Counted from the first letter of the stretch, positions 1 through 7,946 are shown. The stretch: DNA of 64,000 nt from an uncultured Piscinibacter sp. (GCF_937952055.1 NZ_CALFYO010000016.1:32490-96489), one strand, 5' to 3'. Numbers and translations: made by a program. Notes: generated from the sequence alone by a model not told the origin.

Positions 1-396
1 AAGGCGACCGGGAGCCCCACCGACCGCGTCTTCGACCTTCGGGTCGACGACGGCACCGAACCGCTCAAGGAACTGCGGCGCCTGGCGAAATTGCAGCGCG
101 CGTACAACTTCATGAATGCCGGCGATCAAGCAATGGAAAAAAAGGACAATGAAGGTGCGCTTGCTGCCTATGAGGCGGCCTCGCGGCTCTCTCCTGGCAA
201 TGCCGAGATGGTCTATTGGCACGCGGTGGCGCTGGTGAACATGGGGCGCATCGAGGAATCGCTGCCGCTGTTTCGCCGTGCATTTGCGATCAATCGCAAC
301 TGGGTAACGCTCACGCCGCGACTTGCAGAGGTTGGCCTGCTACCGGACGATGCCGAGCTGCTGGATCGGATCGTCAGCCCGACCGCCAGGCGCTGA
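1..396 (+). CDS. DUF1028 family protein, C-terminal part with TPR-like tail (5' end outside window)
   Basis: The reading frame is open from the first base, so only the last 131 residues are visible. The first visible residues (PTDRVFDLRVDD, then LKELRRL) match the end of the DUF1028 Ntn-hydrolase-like domain as I remember it. The rest is a TPR-like helical repeat region (EGALAAYEAASRLSP, then ESLPLFRRAFAIN). Members of this family are uncharacterised and are suspected amidohydrolases. The stop lies 35 bases before the first attC-like repeat, so the gene could be the last ordinary gene before the array or itself a large cassette. The family call is fairly secure; the function is not. Confidence 0.65.
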   Translation, partial: KATGSPTDRVFDLRVDDGTEPLKELRRLAKLQRAYNFMNAGDQAMEKKDNEGALAAYEAASRLSPGNAEMVYWHAVALVNMGRIEESLPLFRRAFAINRNWVTLTPRLAEVGLLPDDAELLDRIVSPTARR

Positions 397-431
397 CGTC
401 GCCACTCGCGGGACGCGAGGCCTGCCCCATC

Positions 432-548
432 GCCCAACCTCTCGCTCGAGTGGTCCGCCACCGTGGTTGGACAAGGCCGCGGTAAGAACGAGCAGTGGAG
501 AACTCCCGAGGCCACGCTTCAACTCTCGCGACTGAACGGTGGTTGGGC
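432..548 (+). repeat. attC-like site 1, canonical core boxes
   Basis: The element is bounded by GCCCAAC (432-438) and GTTGGGC (542-548). These are perfect inverted repeats and fit the integron consensus RYYYAAC / GTTRRRY. The left box is followed by CTCTCGCTCGAG, close to the CCTTCGCTCGAG of the other copies, although the centre differs from them. It is the only copy in the window with the canonical AAC/GTT core. Confidence 0.6.
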
Positions 549-605
549 GGCGCCTTGCCGGCTCAGCAGGTCCGGCGACTCGAGACGCTCGGGGCCCGGA
601 GCCCA

Positions 606-1424
606 TCAGCCGCCCGACTTCCGGGCGCGGGGGTCATATCCGGGGGGCAGGATCAGCTTGATGGTCGGATCTCTCGGCGCTGACTCGCGAAAGCGAGCCA
701 CCTCTGCCTTGAGTGCCGGAATCATCTGATCAATTGCCGCCACGAGACTCCTGCTGCGTGCCTCGCGAGACTTCTCCGAAAAGCCCACCAAGGTCGCCGA
801 GCCACGATCGCGTGCAGTTCCACCTGCGTGCATCAGCAGGCGGCGACTGCGGATGTCGATGACGGCACAGTCAACGGCCGTCAACACATCAAAACGATCG
901 CCCTCGATGAGGTAGGCACCGACACCGGTCCAATACAGAAACGACCAGCCACTCGAATCGGCATGTTGAACGAGGTCGTAGGAAATCAACGCGATCATGT
1001 CAAGGTTGAGCATCGCCCCGACACGATCCAGGTTGCCAAAGCCACCTCCAGGTTCCAGATAGAGCGAGCCGACGGCCTCGATGTGTCGTACGAACGGGTA
1101 GTCGGCAAAGGCGTCTCGAACTCGACTGGCCAAAGCCTGCCGTTCGGGCTCCGACAAGCGGGAGGCCGAGCCGAGTTCGTCAGGCACGAAGGCCACGCCG
1201 ATGCGGAAGGGAACGTGGATCTCCGCCAACTTCTGGCTGGGCGGTTCAGGGGTGTCGCTTCCCGGGTAGAGGAATTTCAGCACGGACGCCACGTGGCGCT
1301 GCTTGCTCTCCTGCTGCATCCCGGCACAAGCGCCGAGGGCTCCGGCCAGTGCGAGGCGCACGGGCAACACAAGCATTGAGCGAAGTGTGTCCCGCCGACT
1401 GTGGTGTGCGTCTCGACTTCCCAT
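606..1424 (-). CDS. Rhombotarget-type lipoprotein
   Basis: The 272-residue protein has a signal peptide with a lipobox (LAGALGAC) and then a segment RHVASVLKFLYPG that resembles the start of the rhombotarget lipoprotein family, followed by IHVPFRIGVAFVP. Such proteins are exported and lipid-anchored; their role is unknown and in some genomes they accompany rhombosortase systems. The ATG at 1424 was chosen because GGAGG sits just upstream on the minus strand; a later ATG at 1376 would also keep the lipobox. The gene runs against the direction of the array, between two repeats, so it is probably a reversed cassette needing its own promoter. No rhombosortase is seen nearby. Confidence 0.6.
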   Translation of the reverse strand: MGSRDAHHSRRDTLRSMLVLPVRLALAGALGACAGMQQESKQRHVASVLKFLYPGSDTPEPPSQKLAEIHVPFRIGVAFVPDELGSASRLSEPERQALASRVRDAFADYPFVRHIEAVGSLYLEPGGGFGNLDRVGAMLNLDMIALISYDLVQHADSSGWSFLYWTGVGAYLIEGDRFDVLTAVDCAVIDIRSRRLLMHAGGTARDRGSATLVGFSEKSREARSRSLVAAIDQMIPALKAEVARFRESAPRDPTIKLILPPGYDPRARKSGG

Positions 1425-1751
1425 CCTCGTCCTCCGCTGTCGCAACAGTTCGACCATCCTAGCCCGTCCGTGACCCTGGCCTGCGATGCCCCGCCGGATC
1501 GGGCTCTGGCGCGTAGCCCCTGCCGGGTCAAGCCGCCTCGAGGCCTGCCATCGGGCGGCCCATGCACTCGTTCGCGAGGACCCTCCACCGTCACGGCGCT
1601 CGCGGCTCAGCTCAGGTGCTGGGCATCTCAGTGCAAGCGCACCGCGCGTCGGCCTGTACCGCTGCGGCAGTCATGTGGCATGCTGTCCACGGATCACGCG
1701 CGCTCCACGGTATGTCGTGGTGTCCGCGATTCCGAAACAGAGGCAATCAGC
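1425..1751. other. Intergenic stretch without a recognisable gene
   Basis: This 327-base gap separates the reversed lipoprotein gene from the GDCCVxC gene. It must contain the promoter of the minus-strand gene. I see no convincing repeat copy and no supported reading frame. Confidence 0.4.
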
Positions 1752-1985
1752 GTGAACGCTTCAGAGAAGTCGACAAGTCAGCTCGTCCTCGCCTCCCTGC
1801 TTCGTTGTCCCTATTGCGGATTCGAGAAGTCGGAGTCGATGCCCACGGATGCCTGCCAGTACTTCTACGAGTGCACCAACTGCCACAGGCTCTTGCGACC
1901 GACTCCTGGCAACTGCTGTGTGTTCTGTTCGTTCGGCACGGTGAAGTGCCCACCCGTGCAGTTGCAGCGGGGATGTTGCGGGTAG
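1752..1985 (+). CDS. GDCCVxC-type small cysteine-rich protein
   Basis: This 77-residue protein carries two CxxC pairs (LRCPYCGF and YECTNCHRL) and the signature NCCVFCSFGTVKCPPVQ, which matches the family named for its GDCCVxC motif, with N replacing D here. The family is thought to bind a metal or act in redox or metal resistance, and some members are selenoproteins; this one has cysteine throughout. A GTG start at 1752 gives a protein of family-like length, and the longer upstream frame has no support. A full-length repeat follows 21 bases after the stop. Confidence 0.7.
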   Translation: MNASEKSTSQLVLASLLRCPYCGFEKSESMPTDACQYFYECTNCHRLLRPTPGNCCVFCSFGTVKCPPVQLQRGCCG

Positions 1986-2006
1986 GCGCCGGGCCACAAG
2001 GCTGCT

Positions 2007-2131
2007 GCGCAGCCCTTCTCGCGAACGGGCTCGCACCGGCGTGGACCATGGCCCGCCAGCCGGTGTGCACCATCGTCCGGCCAGCGACCGAGCGCCTTCC
2101 CGGCGTCGGCCGCTCCGCTGCAACCTCAGGT
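2007..2131 (+). repeat. attC-like site 2, full length
   Basis: Left core GCGCAGC, then CCTTCTCGCGAACGGGCTCG; the middle reads ATGGCCCGCC...CACCATCGTCC; the right core is CTCAGGT after GCTGCAAC. The 125-base length equals the other full copies, but both core boxes have drifted. Confidence 0.6.
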
Positions 2132-2177
2132 CGACCCGACCCGACGCAAGGAGTACGCTGTCTTCCTGGCTGGCCTG

Positions 2178-2435
2178 GTGCGGCCCTGGGAGATGCCAAT
2201 GATGGGATGGACTGACGGGTATGGATGGATGGGCTTCGGTTGGATCTTCATGCTGCTCTTCTGGGGCGCCATCATCGTTGGGGTTGTCGCTTTGATCCGC
2301 TGGTCCGCGACGCGCAGCAGTGGGGAACAAGATGCGCCGCGCAGGACTCCGCTCGACATCCTGCAGGAGAGGTACGTACGAGGCGAAATCACACGCGAAG
2401 AGTATGAGCAGATGCGCAAGGACATCTCACAGTAG
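2178..2435 (+). CDS. SHOCT-domain small membrane protein
   Basis: The 85-residue product has an aromatic, Met- and Gly-rich start, one membrane segment (about residues 20-40, IFMLLFWGAIIVGVVALI) and a C-terminal SHOCT motif (DILQERYVRGEITREEYEQMRKDI). SHOCT tails are short oligomerisation modules found on many membrane proteins. The start may be the GTG at 2178 or the ATG at 2193. Its neighbours on both sides are small cysteine-rich proteins; this grouping is common near metal-resistance genes, but a link is only inferred. Confidence 0.75.
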   Translation: MRPWEMPMMGWTDGYGWMGFGWIFMLLFWGAIIVGVVALIRWSATRSSGEQDAPRRTPLDILQERYVRGEITREEYEQMRKDISQ

Positions 2436-2536
2436 GTGCGACCGGAAATGGCGCGGTCGCACGAGCTTCTGAACCCTCGGCGGCCTGCACCAAGGCCCAT
2501 GGCTCTGCCCGACTCCGGCGCCTGTCCATGCACAGG

Positions 2537-2616
2537 ACAGCGGCCTTCCCTTCGCTCGGGTGGACCGCCACCGGCCAGCCGCCCGAGCCCTCCGCTGGAA
2601 CGCTTGAGCAGGATCA
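2537..2616 (+). repeat. Degenerate attC-like remnant
   Basis: Only the left arm (GCGGCCTTCCCTTCGCTCGG) is clear; the right side ends in GCTGGAACGCTTGAGC. It separates the SHOCT gene from the next small gene, where a repeat copy is expected. Confidence 0.35.
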
Positions 2617-2680
2617 CAGCCGCCCTGCCACCCATGCAGGCACACTGACCCGAGAGCCCAGGGCACCGAGGAGCCACGTC

Positions 2681-2953
2681 GTGGAGCACACTGTCGAGAA
2701 AACAGAATCCGGTCTGCGCATCACCGCAGTGGTCGACACAGACAAACAAGCCGCGCTGCTGGAGGCGTTCAGCAAGTGCGCCTCGGGTACTTGCTCGTGC
2801 CCAACGCCGCAGTACGACAAGTTGCAGGCCATGGATGTCCAGGCACGGCATGGCGTCGTATCGGTCGAACTCACGGCCAAGCCTGGTGAGGTGATCGACA
2901 CAGCGGACGTTGAGCACTGCCTCGATCACACGGCAAAGCAGCTTGGGGCATAA
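2681..2953 (+). CDS. Conserved hypothetical small cysteine-containing protein
   Basis: The 90-residue protein starts at a GTG with GAGGAG eight bases upstream. It has a cluster of cysteines (KCASGTCSCPTPQYDKL) in the middle and one more near the end (VEHCLDHT). I do not recognise a named domain. The cysteine spacing suggests metal binding or a redox role. It lies between a decayed and a full-length repeat, in the pattern of a cassette. Confidence 0.6.
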   Translation: MEHTVEKTESGLRITAVVDTDKQAALLEAFSKCASGTCSCPTPQYDKLQAMDVQARHGVVSVELTAKPGEVIDTADVEHCLDHTAKQLGA

Positions 2954-2996
2954 GTCTGCTCAGTCGCTCGCGGCTGGCACCGCGCCGCTGGGCGCG

Positions 2997-3123
2997 TCCT
3001 GAGCGTCTTGACGGGGCGGCCCCGCACCGGCGTGGCACTTGGCCGGCCAGCCGGGGTGGTTCATCATCCGGTCACCGGGCCGGGCGCCGTACCGGCGCTC
3101 GCCCCTTGGCTCCGACGGGAGGC
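2997..3123 (+). repeat. attC-like site 3, full length
   Basis: Left core TCCTGAG, the conserved CCGCACCGGCGTGGCACTTGG, the centre GGTTCATCATCCGGTC, the right arm ACCGGCGCTCGCCCCTTGG and the right core GGGAGGC followed by CGCAC. It is 127 bases long. Confidence 0.65.
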
Positions 3124-3182
3124 CGCACCGAACCCCGACCCTCCCTTCGGCGATCACGCCCAGGCCATCACGGAGCCATCTC

Positions 3183-3593
3183 ATGTCCCTGATCAGCGAT
3201 TTGGCTCAGGCCCCGGAGAATCTCCCCGCTCCGTCCCGATTCACGGCCTTCTGCGGCGTCCTCTACGCTGCCGCCGGCCTCGTCTTCCTTGCGTGGCCCG
3301 GAGTCGTCCAGACCGTCTTTCGCGATCCAGCCTTCATCGGTCGGGAAGAGTCGCTGGTACGCGTCCTCGGCATGGTGGTGGCCGTCGTCGGCTGGTTCTA
3401 CTTCTTCGGGGGCAGAACCGGAGGACGCCAGTTCGTCGCAGCCACTGTCGTTGATCGGCTGGTGCTGGTTCCTGCGGTGCTGGTCCCCACCGCTGCGGCG
3501 GGTGTCTTCCCGCACGTCATGCTGACATTTGCAGTGCTCGACCCGACACTCGCGCTTGTCGCGTGGTACCTGCTGAGCCGCAGGCCAGGCTAG
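3183..3593 (+). CDS. Small integral membrane protein, unknown function
   Basis: The 136-residue protein has four predicted membrane segments (about residues 20-40, 56-76, 85-105 and 110-130) and no recognisable catalytic motif. The ATG at 3183 comes 60 bases after the preceding repeat. No repeat is evident between it and the cupin gene that follows, so the two may form one cassette. Confidence 0.6.
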   Translation: MSLISDLAQAPENLPAPSRFTAFCGVLYAAAGLVFLAWPGVVQTVFRDPAFIGREESLVRVLGMVVAVVGWFYFFGGRTGGRQFVAATVVDRLVLVPAVLVPTAAAGVFPHVMLTFAVLDPTLALVAWYLLSRRPG

Positions 3594-3685
3594 GCTGGGC
3601 ATCTCCGCGGCACTCGCCCCTGTTGCGCAGCACGCTGCGGCATTGGGGTAGAACGCTGCCCACAGTCCCTCAGGAGCGAAATTCC

Positions 3686-4075
3686 ATGACCACCCAAGGC
3701 TTTGTCGTCTCCCATGCTGCCGGCGCCAAGTTCGAACGGGGCCTTCGCTCGTTCTACGAGTACCGGGATCTGGGTATCAAGGAAGCTACCACCGGCCGAG
3801 TCGACGCCCATGTCATCCGTGCTGCGGCTGGCAAGGAATTCTCGAGTCAGCCCCATATCCACAAGACCGCGTTCCAGCTGGTCTACGTGCTCAAGGGCTG
3901 GATCGAGTTCGAATACGAAGGCCAGGGGCGAGTTCGACTGGAGGCCGGCTCGTGCGTGCATCAACCTCCCGAGATTCGCCACAGAGAAGTCGGGCACAGC
4001 GAAGACATTGAAATGCTGGAGGTGGTGCTGCCGGCCGGCTTCGCGACGGAAGAGGTCAATTCAGTCGACGCATAG
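3686..4075 (+). CDS. Cupin-domain protein
   Basis: The 129-residue single-domain protein carries the two cupin motifs: SQPHIHKTAFQLVYVLKGWIEF (about residues 53-74) and a second strand pair around GSCVHQPPEIRHRE with a His. Small cupins bind a divalent metal and act as isomerases, dioxygenases or binding proteins; the substrate cannot be told from sequence. The ATG at 3686 is preceded by CAGGAG, and a full-length repeat follows 20 bases after the stop. Confidence 0.75.
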   Translation: MTTQGFVVSHAAGAKFERGLRSFYEYRDLGIKEATTGRVDAHVIRAAAGKEFSSQPHIHKTAFQLVYVLKGWIEFEYEGQGRVRLEAGSCVHQPPEIRHREVGHSEDIEMLEVVLPAGFATEEVNSVDA

Positions 4076-4094
4076 TGCCGCGAGCGCGAGTGCG

Positions 4095-4225
4095 GCGTGA
4101 CCGATCGCGGGAGCCGACTGGTTGGTGCCGGCAGCGCACTTGGCCCGCGAGGCGCCCCCTGCCATCATTCGCCTCGCGTGCCGGACACCCCACCGGCGCT
4201 CGCCCGCCCCCTTCAATCGTCAGGC
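4095..4225 (+). repeat. attC-like site 4, full length
   Basis: Left core GCGTGAC, centre CACTTGGCCCGCGAGGCGCC and TCATTCGCCTCGCG, right core GTCAGGC after CTTCAATC. It spans 131 bases and folds into one long imperfect hairpin. Confidence 0.7.
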
Positions 4226-4283
4226 CGCACGGCGTTCGGGCGCGCCGGCCGGGTCCGTTCGCCCAATCTCCCGAGAGATCACC

Positions 4284-4691
4284 ATGGCAACCGTCAAGCA
4301 GATCAAGAATCCAGAGAGCAGTCCGCGCGTCAAGGCCGTCTTTGATGACATTCGTGCGACGCGCAAGACCGATCTTGTCAACAACCTGTGGCGCGCGCTC
4401 GCGTTCGACCCGGCGTTGCTGGAGAACACATGGGCCGAGGTCAAAGGCCTGATGGCAACACCGACCCACCTTGATCCGCTCACCAAGGAACTGATCTACA
4501 TCGCCGTTTCCATTGCCAACTCCTGCGGCTACTGTGTCCACTCCCACACCGCAGCGGCTCGCGCCAAGGGAATGAGCGATGCGCAGCACGCAGAGCTGCT
4601 GGCGATCGTCGCCCTGGCCGCGAAGACGAATCACCTGGCCACCGGCCTTCAGGTCGCCGTCGACCCCGCGTTCGAGGCGAACGCCACGTAG
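4284..4691 (+). CDS. Carboxymuconolactone decarboxylase / AhpD-like protein
   Basis: This 135-residue all-helical protein has the AhpD-type redox motif CGYCVHSH at about residues 76-83, with the usual preceding KELIYIAVSIANS. Such proteins are peroxidase partners or decarboxylase-like enzymes; the CxxC with downstream His favours a thiol peroxidase-type activity. The ATG at 4284 lies 58 bases after a full-length repeat. The next sequence is a decayed VOC gene starting almost at the stop codon, with no repeat between them. Confidence 0.8.
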   Translation: MATVKQIKNPESSPRVKAVFDDIRATRKTDLVNNLWRALAFDPALLENTWAEVKGLMATPTHLDPLTKELIYIAVSIANSCGYCVHSHTAAARAKGMSDAQHAELLAIVALAAKTNHLATGLQVAVDPAFEANAT

Positions 4692-4699
4692 CGGGGAGC

Positions 4700-4962
4700 C
4701 AAGGCGGCGCGCCAGTCGATCTTGAGCGTTCGCCTGCCTTCTGCCGGAACGGCCTGGGCCTCAGCACAAGCGGAGGGACTGTCTGCACCGAGTTCGCGGA
4801 TGGTGCAGTTGCCTTCGTCAACCTGCAACCCGGGCTCAAGCTGGCGCCAGGATCGCCAAGCCTGCACGAGACACCTTCTACGGAGGCCAAGCCGGCAACT
4901 TCCAGGATCCGGACGGTCACCTCTGGGAAGTCGCCTTCAATCCCAGCCTTGCATCCCCGACG
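4700..4962 (+). pseudogene. VOC (glyoxalase-like) protein remnant with internal deletion
   Basis: Translation from about 4700 reads VDLERSPAFCRNGLGL, then GTVCTEFADGAVAFVNLQPGL. A second frame from about 4855 reads AKPARDTFYGG and then FQDPDGHLWEVAFNP. Both are typical of one VOC family, but the middle part (about 40 residues) is missing and the join at about 4850 also shifts the frame. No start codon is clear. This is a dead gene, probably a former cassette whose left boundary is lost. Confidence 0.7.
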
Positions 4963-5081
4963 CAGGCGCCTGCCCGTCGCCCCTGGCTCGACTCCAAGGT
5001 TCGGCCGCCGCCTCCGGAACCCCCGTTGCGTCCGGCAACCGCATCCGCTCCAATGGATGCTTCAACTCGCGAGGAGCGCCC

Positions 5082-5498
5082 ATGCCCAAGATCTCTGGCG
5101 GCTGTCTGTGTGGAGCAGTCAAGTACACCTCGGCGGCAGAGCCCGTCATGGCCGCGCTGTGCAATTGCCACCATTGCCAGAAGCAGTCGGGCTCGGCCTA
5201 CTCGGTCAACGTCGCGATCCCCAAGGGAGCGCTGCAATTCACAAGCGAGAAGCCTGCCGTGTACGAGGACACCGGATCCAGTGGCATGCCGGTGTACCGG
5301 CACTTCTGCGCCCAATGCGGATCACCCATCTTCTCCGACGTGGTTGCCACCCCCACGCTCGACTGGCTGAAGGCAGGCACGCTCGATGACACCTCGTGGG
5401 TCGAACCATCGGTCAGCATCTGGTGCGAATCCGCCCAGGCGTGGGTGATGCAGCCGCAGGGGATGGCGGCCTTTGCTCAGAATCCGCCGGCGGTCTAG
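5082..5498 (+). CDS. GFA-family (glutathione-dependent formaldehyde-activating-like) zinc protein
   Basis: The 138-residue protein has the GFA cysteine pattern: GGCLCGAVKY at residues 6-15, CNCHHCQKQSG near 32-42 and CAQCGSPI near 80-87. The fold binds zinc; the activity is unknown outside the founder enzyme. The ATG is preceded by GAGGAG. The TAG stop is embedded in the left core of the next repeat (GTCTAGC). It is one of three GFA genes in the array, and they are clearly different from one another. Confidence 0.85.
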   Translation: MPKISGGCLCGAVKYTSAAEPVMAALCNCHHCQKQSGSAYSVNVAIPKGALQFTSEKPAVYEDTGSSGMPVYRHFCAQCGSPIFSDVVATPTLDWLKAGTLDDTSWVEPSVSIWCESAQAWVMQPQGMAAFAQNPPAV

Positions 5499-5619
5499 CC
5501 CTTCGCCGGCGCCCACTCGCTCTGGCGGGGCGCTTGGCTGGCAAGCCCGCCGAGCTTAGCATCCGCCCCGCGGACCAAGCGCCAGCTCGGCGCTCGCCCG
5601 CTCGACCCCAACGTCAGCC
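5493..5619 (+). repeat. attC-like site 5, full length
   Basis: Left core GTCTAGC overlaps the upstream stop codon; CCTTCG follows; the right core is GTCAGCC after CTCGACCCCAAC. It is 127 bases long, and the next ATG is 13 bases downstream. Confidence 0.65.
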
Positions 5620-5632
5620 CGCACGCACCACC

Positions 5633-6145
5633 ATGAGCAACTCGTCGACCTTTCTGTACTTCGCATACGGCTCGAACATGCTGTCGCGCCGCTTGCGGGC
5701 TCGGACGCCCTCGGCACGCGTCGTCGCCACAGCGGTTCTGCCATGCCACGAACTGCGCTGGCACAAGATCAGCCGCGACGGATCGGGCAAGTGCGACGCG
5801 GTGCAGGTTGCCTCGCCGGACTGTGTCGTCCACGGAGTGGTCTACGAGATCGACGGGGCCGAGAAGCCGTCGCTGGATGTCGCGGAAGGCATCGGCATGG
5901 GCTACAAGGAGAAGATGGTGAAGGTCCTCACCACCGCTGGCGAACTCGAGGCATGGACCTACCAGGCCACGAACACGGACCGACTTGCCCTCCCGTACAC
6001 CTGGTACAAGGCACTCGTCGTCGCTGGCGCGCTCGAGCACGGTCTCCCCCACGCGTATGTGAAGGCATTGGAGGCGATCGCAACCAAGCCCGACAGAGAC
6101 GAAGACCGCGCCGCGCAGAACCTGCAGCTCGTCAGCGCCAGCTGA
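5633..6145 (+). CDS. Gamma-glutamylcyclotransferase-fold protein
   Basis: The 170-residue protein starts with LYFAYGSNM (residues 8-16), the glycine-turn signature of the GGCT/AIG2 fold. A conserved acidic segment follows (YEIDGAEKPSLDVAEGI, with the Glu expected to be catalytic near residue 85), then a C-terminal helical lid. Family members cyclise gamma-glutamyl amino acids to 5-oxoproline. The ATG at 5633 follows a full-length repeat by 13 bases. The TGA stop lies in the left core of a 58-base short repeat (AGCTGAC). Confidence 0.8.
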   Translation: MSNSSTFLYFAYGSNMLSRRLRARTPSARVVATAVLPCHELRWHKISRDGSGKCDAVQVASPDCVVHGVVYEIDGAEKPSLDVAEGIGMGYKEKMVKVLTTAGELEAWTYQATNTDRLALPYTWYKALVVAGALEHGLPHAYVKALEAIATKPDRDEDRAAQNLQLVSAS

Positions 6146-6197
6146 CCCTTCGCCTGGGGCACCCGTCCACGGCGGTCGCCTCGGCTCCGAGTCGGGC
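6140..6197 (+). repeat. attC-like site 6, short form (58 bp)
   Basis: Left core AGCTGAC, which includes the TGA stop of the upstream gene, then CCTTCGCCTGGGGC; right arm GCCTCGGCTCCGA and right core GTCGGGC. The long central stem is absent, giving a length like the shortest classical attC sites. Confidence 0.6.
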
Positions 6198-6203
6198 CCC
6201 ACG

Positions 6204-6692
6204 ATGAACCACGCTGCGCCTCACGGCTGCTTCCATCTGTCTGCCGTCTCGATCCGCCATGCCCTGGCTGCGGCGTTCGCAGCGACTTCGATCCCAGTGG
6301 CCATGTCAGCACCAGAGTCCCTGCAGGAGCAGGTCTTCGCCGCCGAGCGAGCGTTCGCCAAGTCCATGGCCGATCGAAGCCTGACGGATTTCTCGGCCCA
6401 CATCGCCGACGAGGCCGTCTTCTTCTCCGGCGCGGCTGCACTTCGCGGCAAGTCCGAGGTGGTGGCGGGCTGGTCTCGCTTCTTCGAGGCCGGGGCTGCA
6501 CCGTTCTCCTGGTCGCCGGACCGGGTCGAAGTTCTCCAGTCGGGAACGCTGGCACTGAGCACCGGGCTGGTCCGCGACCCGGCCGGCAAGGTGATCGGCC
6601 GCTTCAACTCGGTGTGGCGCCAGGAATCCCCGGGGGTGTGGCGGGTGGTCTTCGACAAGGGCAGCCCGCCGGACCCTGGCGACGAGCAGTGA
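6204..6692 (+). CDS. NTF2-like (DUF4440/SnoaL-type) protein, probably exported
   Basis: The 162-residue protein has a signal-like hydrophobic start (about residues 15-33) and then an NTF2-like domain: AAERAFAKSMADRSL, then FSAHIADEAVFF and LALSTGLVRD. The fold holds small ligands or acts as an enzyme scaffold; the role here is unknown. The ATG comes seven bases after the short repeat, and a full-length repeat starts three bases after the stop, so the cassette is very compact. Confidence 0.7.
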   Translation: MNHAAPHGCFHLSAVSIRHALAAAFAATSIPVAMSAPESLQEQVFAAERAFAKSMADRSLTDFSAHIADEAVFFSGAAALRGKSEVVAGWSRFFEAGAAPFSWSPDRVEVLQSGTLALSTGLVRDPAGKVIGRFNSVWRQESPGVWRVVFDKGSPPDPGDEQ

Positions 6693-6694
6693 GG

Positions 6695-6821
6695 CTCTGA
6701 CCCTTCGCTCGAGCAGACTCGCACGGGCACGGCACTTGGCCCGGGAGGCGCTCAGGATTAGCATCTGTCTCGCAGGCTTGGCGCCACGCCGGCGCTCGCC
6801 CGGACAGTCTGAACATCAGGG
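6695..6821 (+). repeat. attC-like site 7, full length
   Basis: Left core CTCTGAC then CCTTCGCTCGAGC; GGCACTTGGCCCGGGAGGCG; right core ATCAGGG after CTGAAC. It is 127 bases long; the GTG of the next gene follows by 10 bases. Confidence 0.7.
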
Positions 6822-6831
6822 CTTCATCGAT

Positions 6832-7329
6832 GTGAGCGTGCTCATACGCCGCCCCACCCTGGCCGACATGCCGGAGTTCCTCGCCTCGGCCCGGCGCAGC
6901 CGCTCGCTGCATCGGCCCTGGGTGGCGGCGCCCGATACGCCCGCCAAGTACCGCGCATACCTGGAGCGCATGGCGCCGCCTTCGAACCACGCCTTCCTTG
7001 TCTGCCGATCCACCGATCGAGCGCTCGTCGGCGTCATCAATCTCTCCAACATCGTTCGCGGCTCCTTCCAAAGCGGGTACTTGGGCTACTACGCCTTTGC
7101 GGGGCACGAGCGCCAGGGCCACATGCGCCGAGGTCTTCGAGCCGTCGTCCGCCACGCCTTCAAGGAGCTCAAGCTGCACAGGCTCGAGGCCAATATCCAG
7201 CCCGGCAACGCCGCTTCCATCGCTCTGGCCGCGTGCTGCGGGTTCAGGCAGGAGGGCTACTCTGCGCGCTACCTCAAGATCGGTGGGCGCTGGCGGGACC
7301 ATGAGCGCTGGGCCATGCTGGCTTCCTAG
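6832..7329 (+). CDS. GNAT acetyltransferase (RimJ/RimL-type)
   Basis: The 165-residue GNAT protein starts at GTG 6832 directly after the repeat (MSVLIRRPTLADMPEFL). The acetyl-CoA loop region is RQGHMRRGLRAVVRHAF (about residues 98-114), and the family tail NAASIALAACCGFRQEGY follows. The closest type is the ribosomal protein/N-terminal acetyltransferase RimJ/RimL group, but the substrate is unknown. Confidence 0.8.
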   Translation: MSVLIRRPTLADMPEFLASARRSRSLHRPWVAAPDTPAKYRAYLERMAPPSNHAFLVCRSTDRALVGVINLSNIVRGSFQSGYLGYYAFAGHERQGHMRRGLRAVVRHAFKELKLHRLEANIQPGNAASIALAACCGFRQEGYSARYLKIGGRWRDHERWAMLAS

Positions 7330-7345
7330 CGCAGTCCGGAAGGCG

Positions 7346-7470
7346 CCCTCGCGCTTCGCTCGAGTGGATGGGCACCGCCATGGCACTTGGCCTGCCGGCT
7401 GGTCTGGTTCATCATCCGGTCAGCAGGCCAAGCGCCTTCCCGACACGCCTGCCTCGGCTCACACGTTCGG
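7346..7470 (+). repeat. attC-like site 8, full length
   Basis: The left arm CGCTTCGCTCGAGTGG and CATGGCACTTGGCC are clear; the centre is GGTTCATCATCCGGTC; the right end is CTCGGCTCACACGTTCGGG. The left core is degraded (CCCTCGC), while the right core GTTCGGG keeps GTT. Confidence 0.6.
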
Positions 7471-7508
7471 GTCCCTCCAGTTCCTCGATCGCTCCACGGA
7501 ACCCTCCA

Positions 7509-7946
7509 ATGAATCGCGCCCTGGCCGTCTTCGCCGTGGCATTGGCGGCCACTTCGCCCGGCGCCGCCGCCGACGGCGACTCGAGGCAACTGGTGAGGAT
7601 GCCGGCTCCGATGGTGCGTCACATGCTCGGCAACATGCGCGATCACTTGCTGGCCATCACCGAGATCCAGCAGTCCATCGGCAAGGGAGACTTCCAGCAG
7701 GCCGCAGACATCGCCGAAGTCCGGCTCGGCCTGTCGTCGCTGGATTCCCACGGTGCATCCCACATGGCTCCGTTCATGCCGAAGCAGATGCAGGATATCG
7801 GCACGCAGATGCACAAGGCGGCCAGCCAGTTCGCGCTGGTGGCGCAGGACTCGAGCGCGGACGGTAATGCCCTGCGGGCAGTCGCTGCACTGTCCGAGGT
7901 CACGCGGCAGTGCACGGCCTGCCACTCGGCGTATCGTGCGCACTGA
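7509..7946 (+). CDS. Periplasmic cytochrome c'-like protein
   Basis: The 145-residue protein has a signal peptide (residues 1-21), four amphipathic helices and a C-terminal heme-binding motif CTACHSAYR near the end, as in cytochrome c' and c-556-type four-helix cytochromes. It should be exported and carry one covalent heme. The partner is unknown. The ATG at 7509 follows a full-length repeat by 38 bases. Confidence 0.75.
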   Translation: MNRALAVFAVALAATSPGAAADGDSRQLVRMPAPMVRHMLGNMRDHLLAITEIQQSIGKGDFQQAADIAEVRLGLSSLDSHGASHMAPFMPKQMQDIGTQMHKAASQFALVAQDSSADGNALRAVAALSEVTRQCTACHSAYRAH

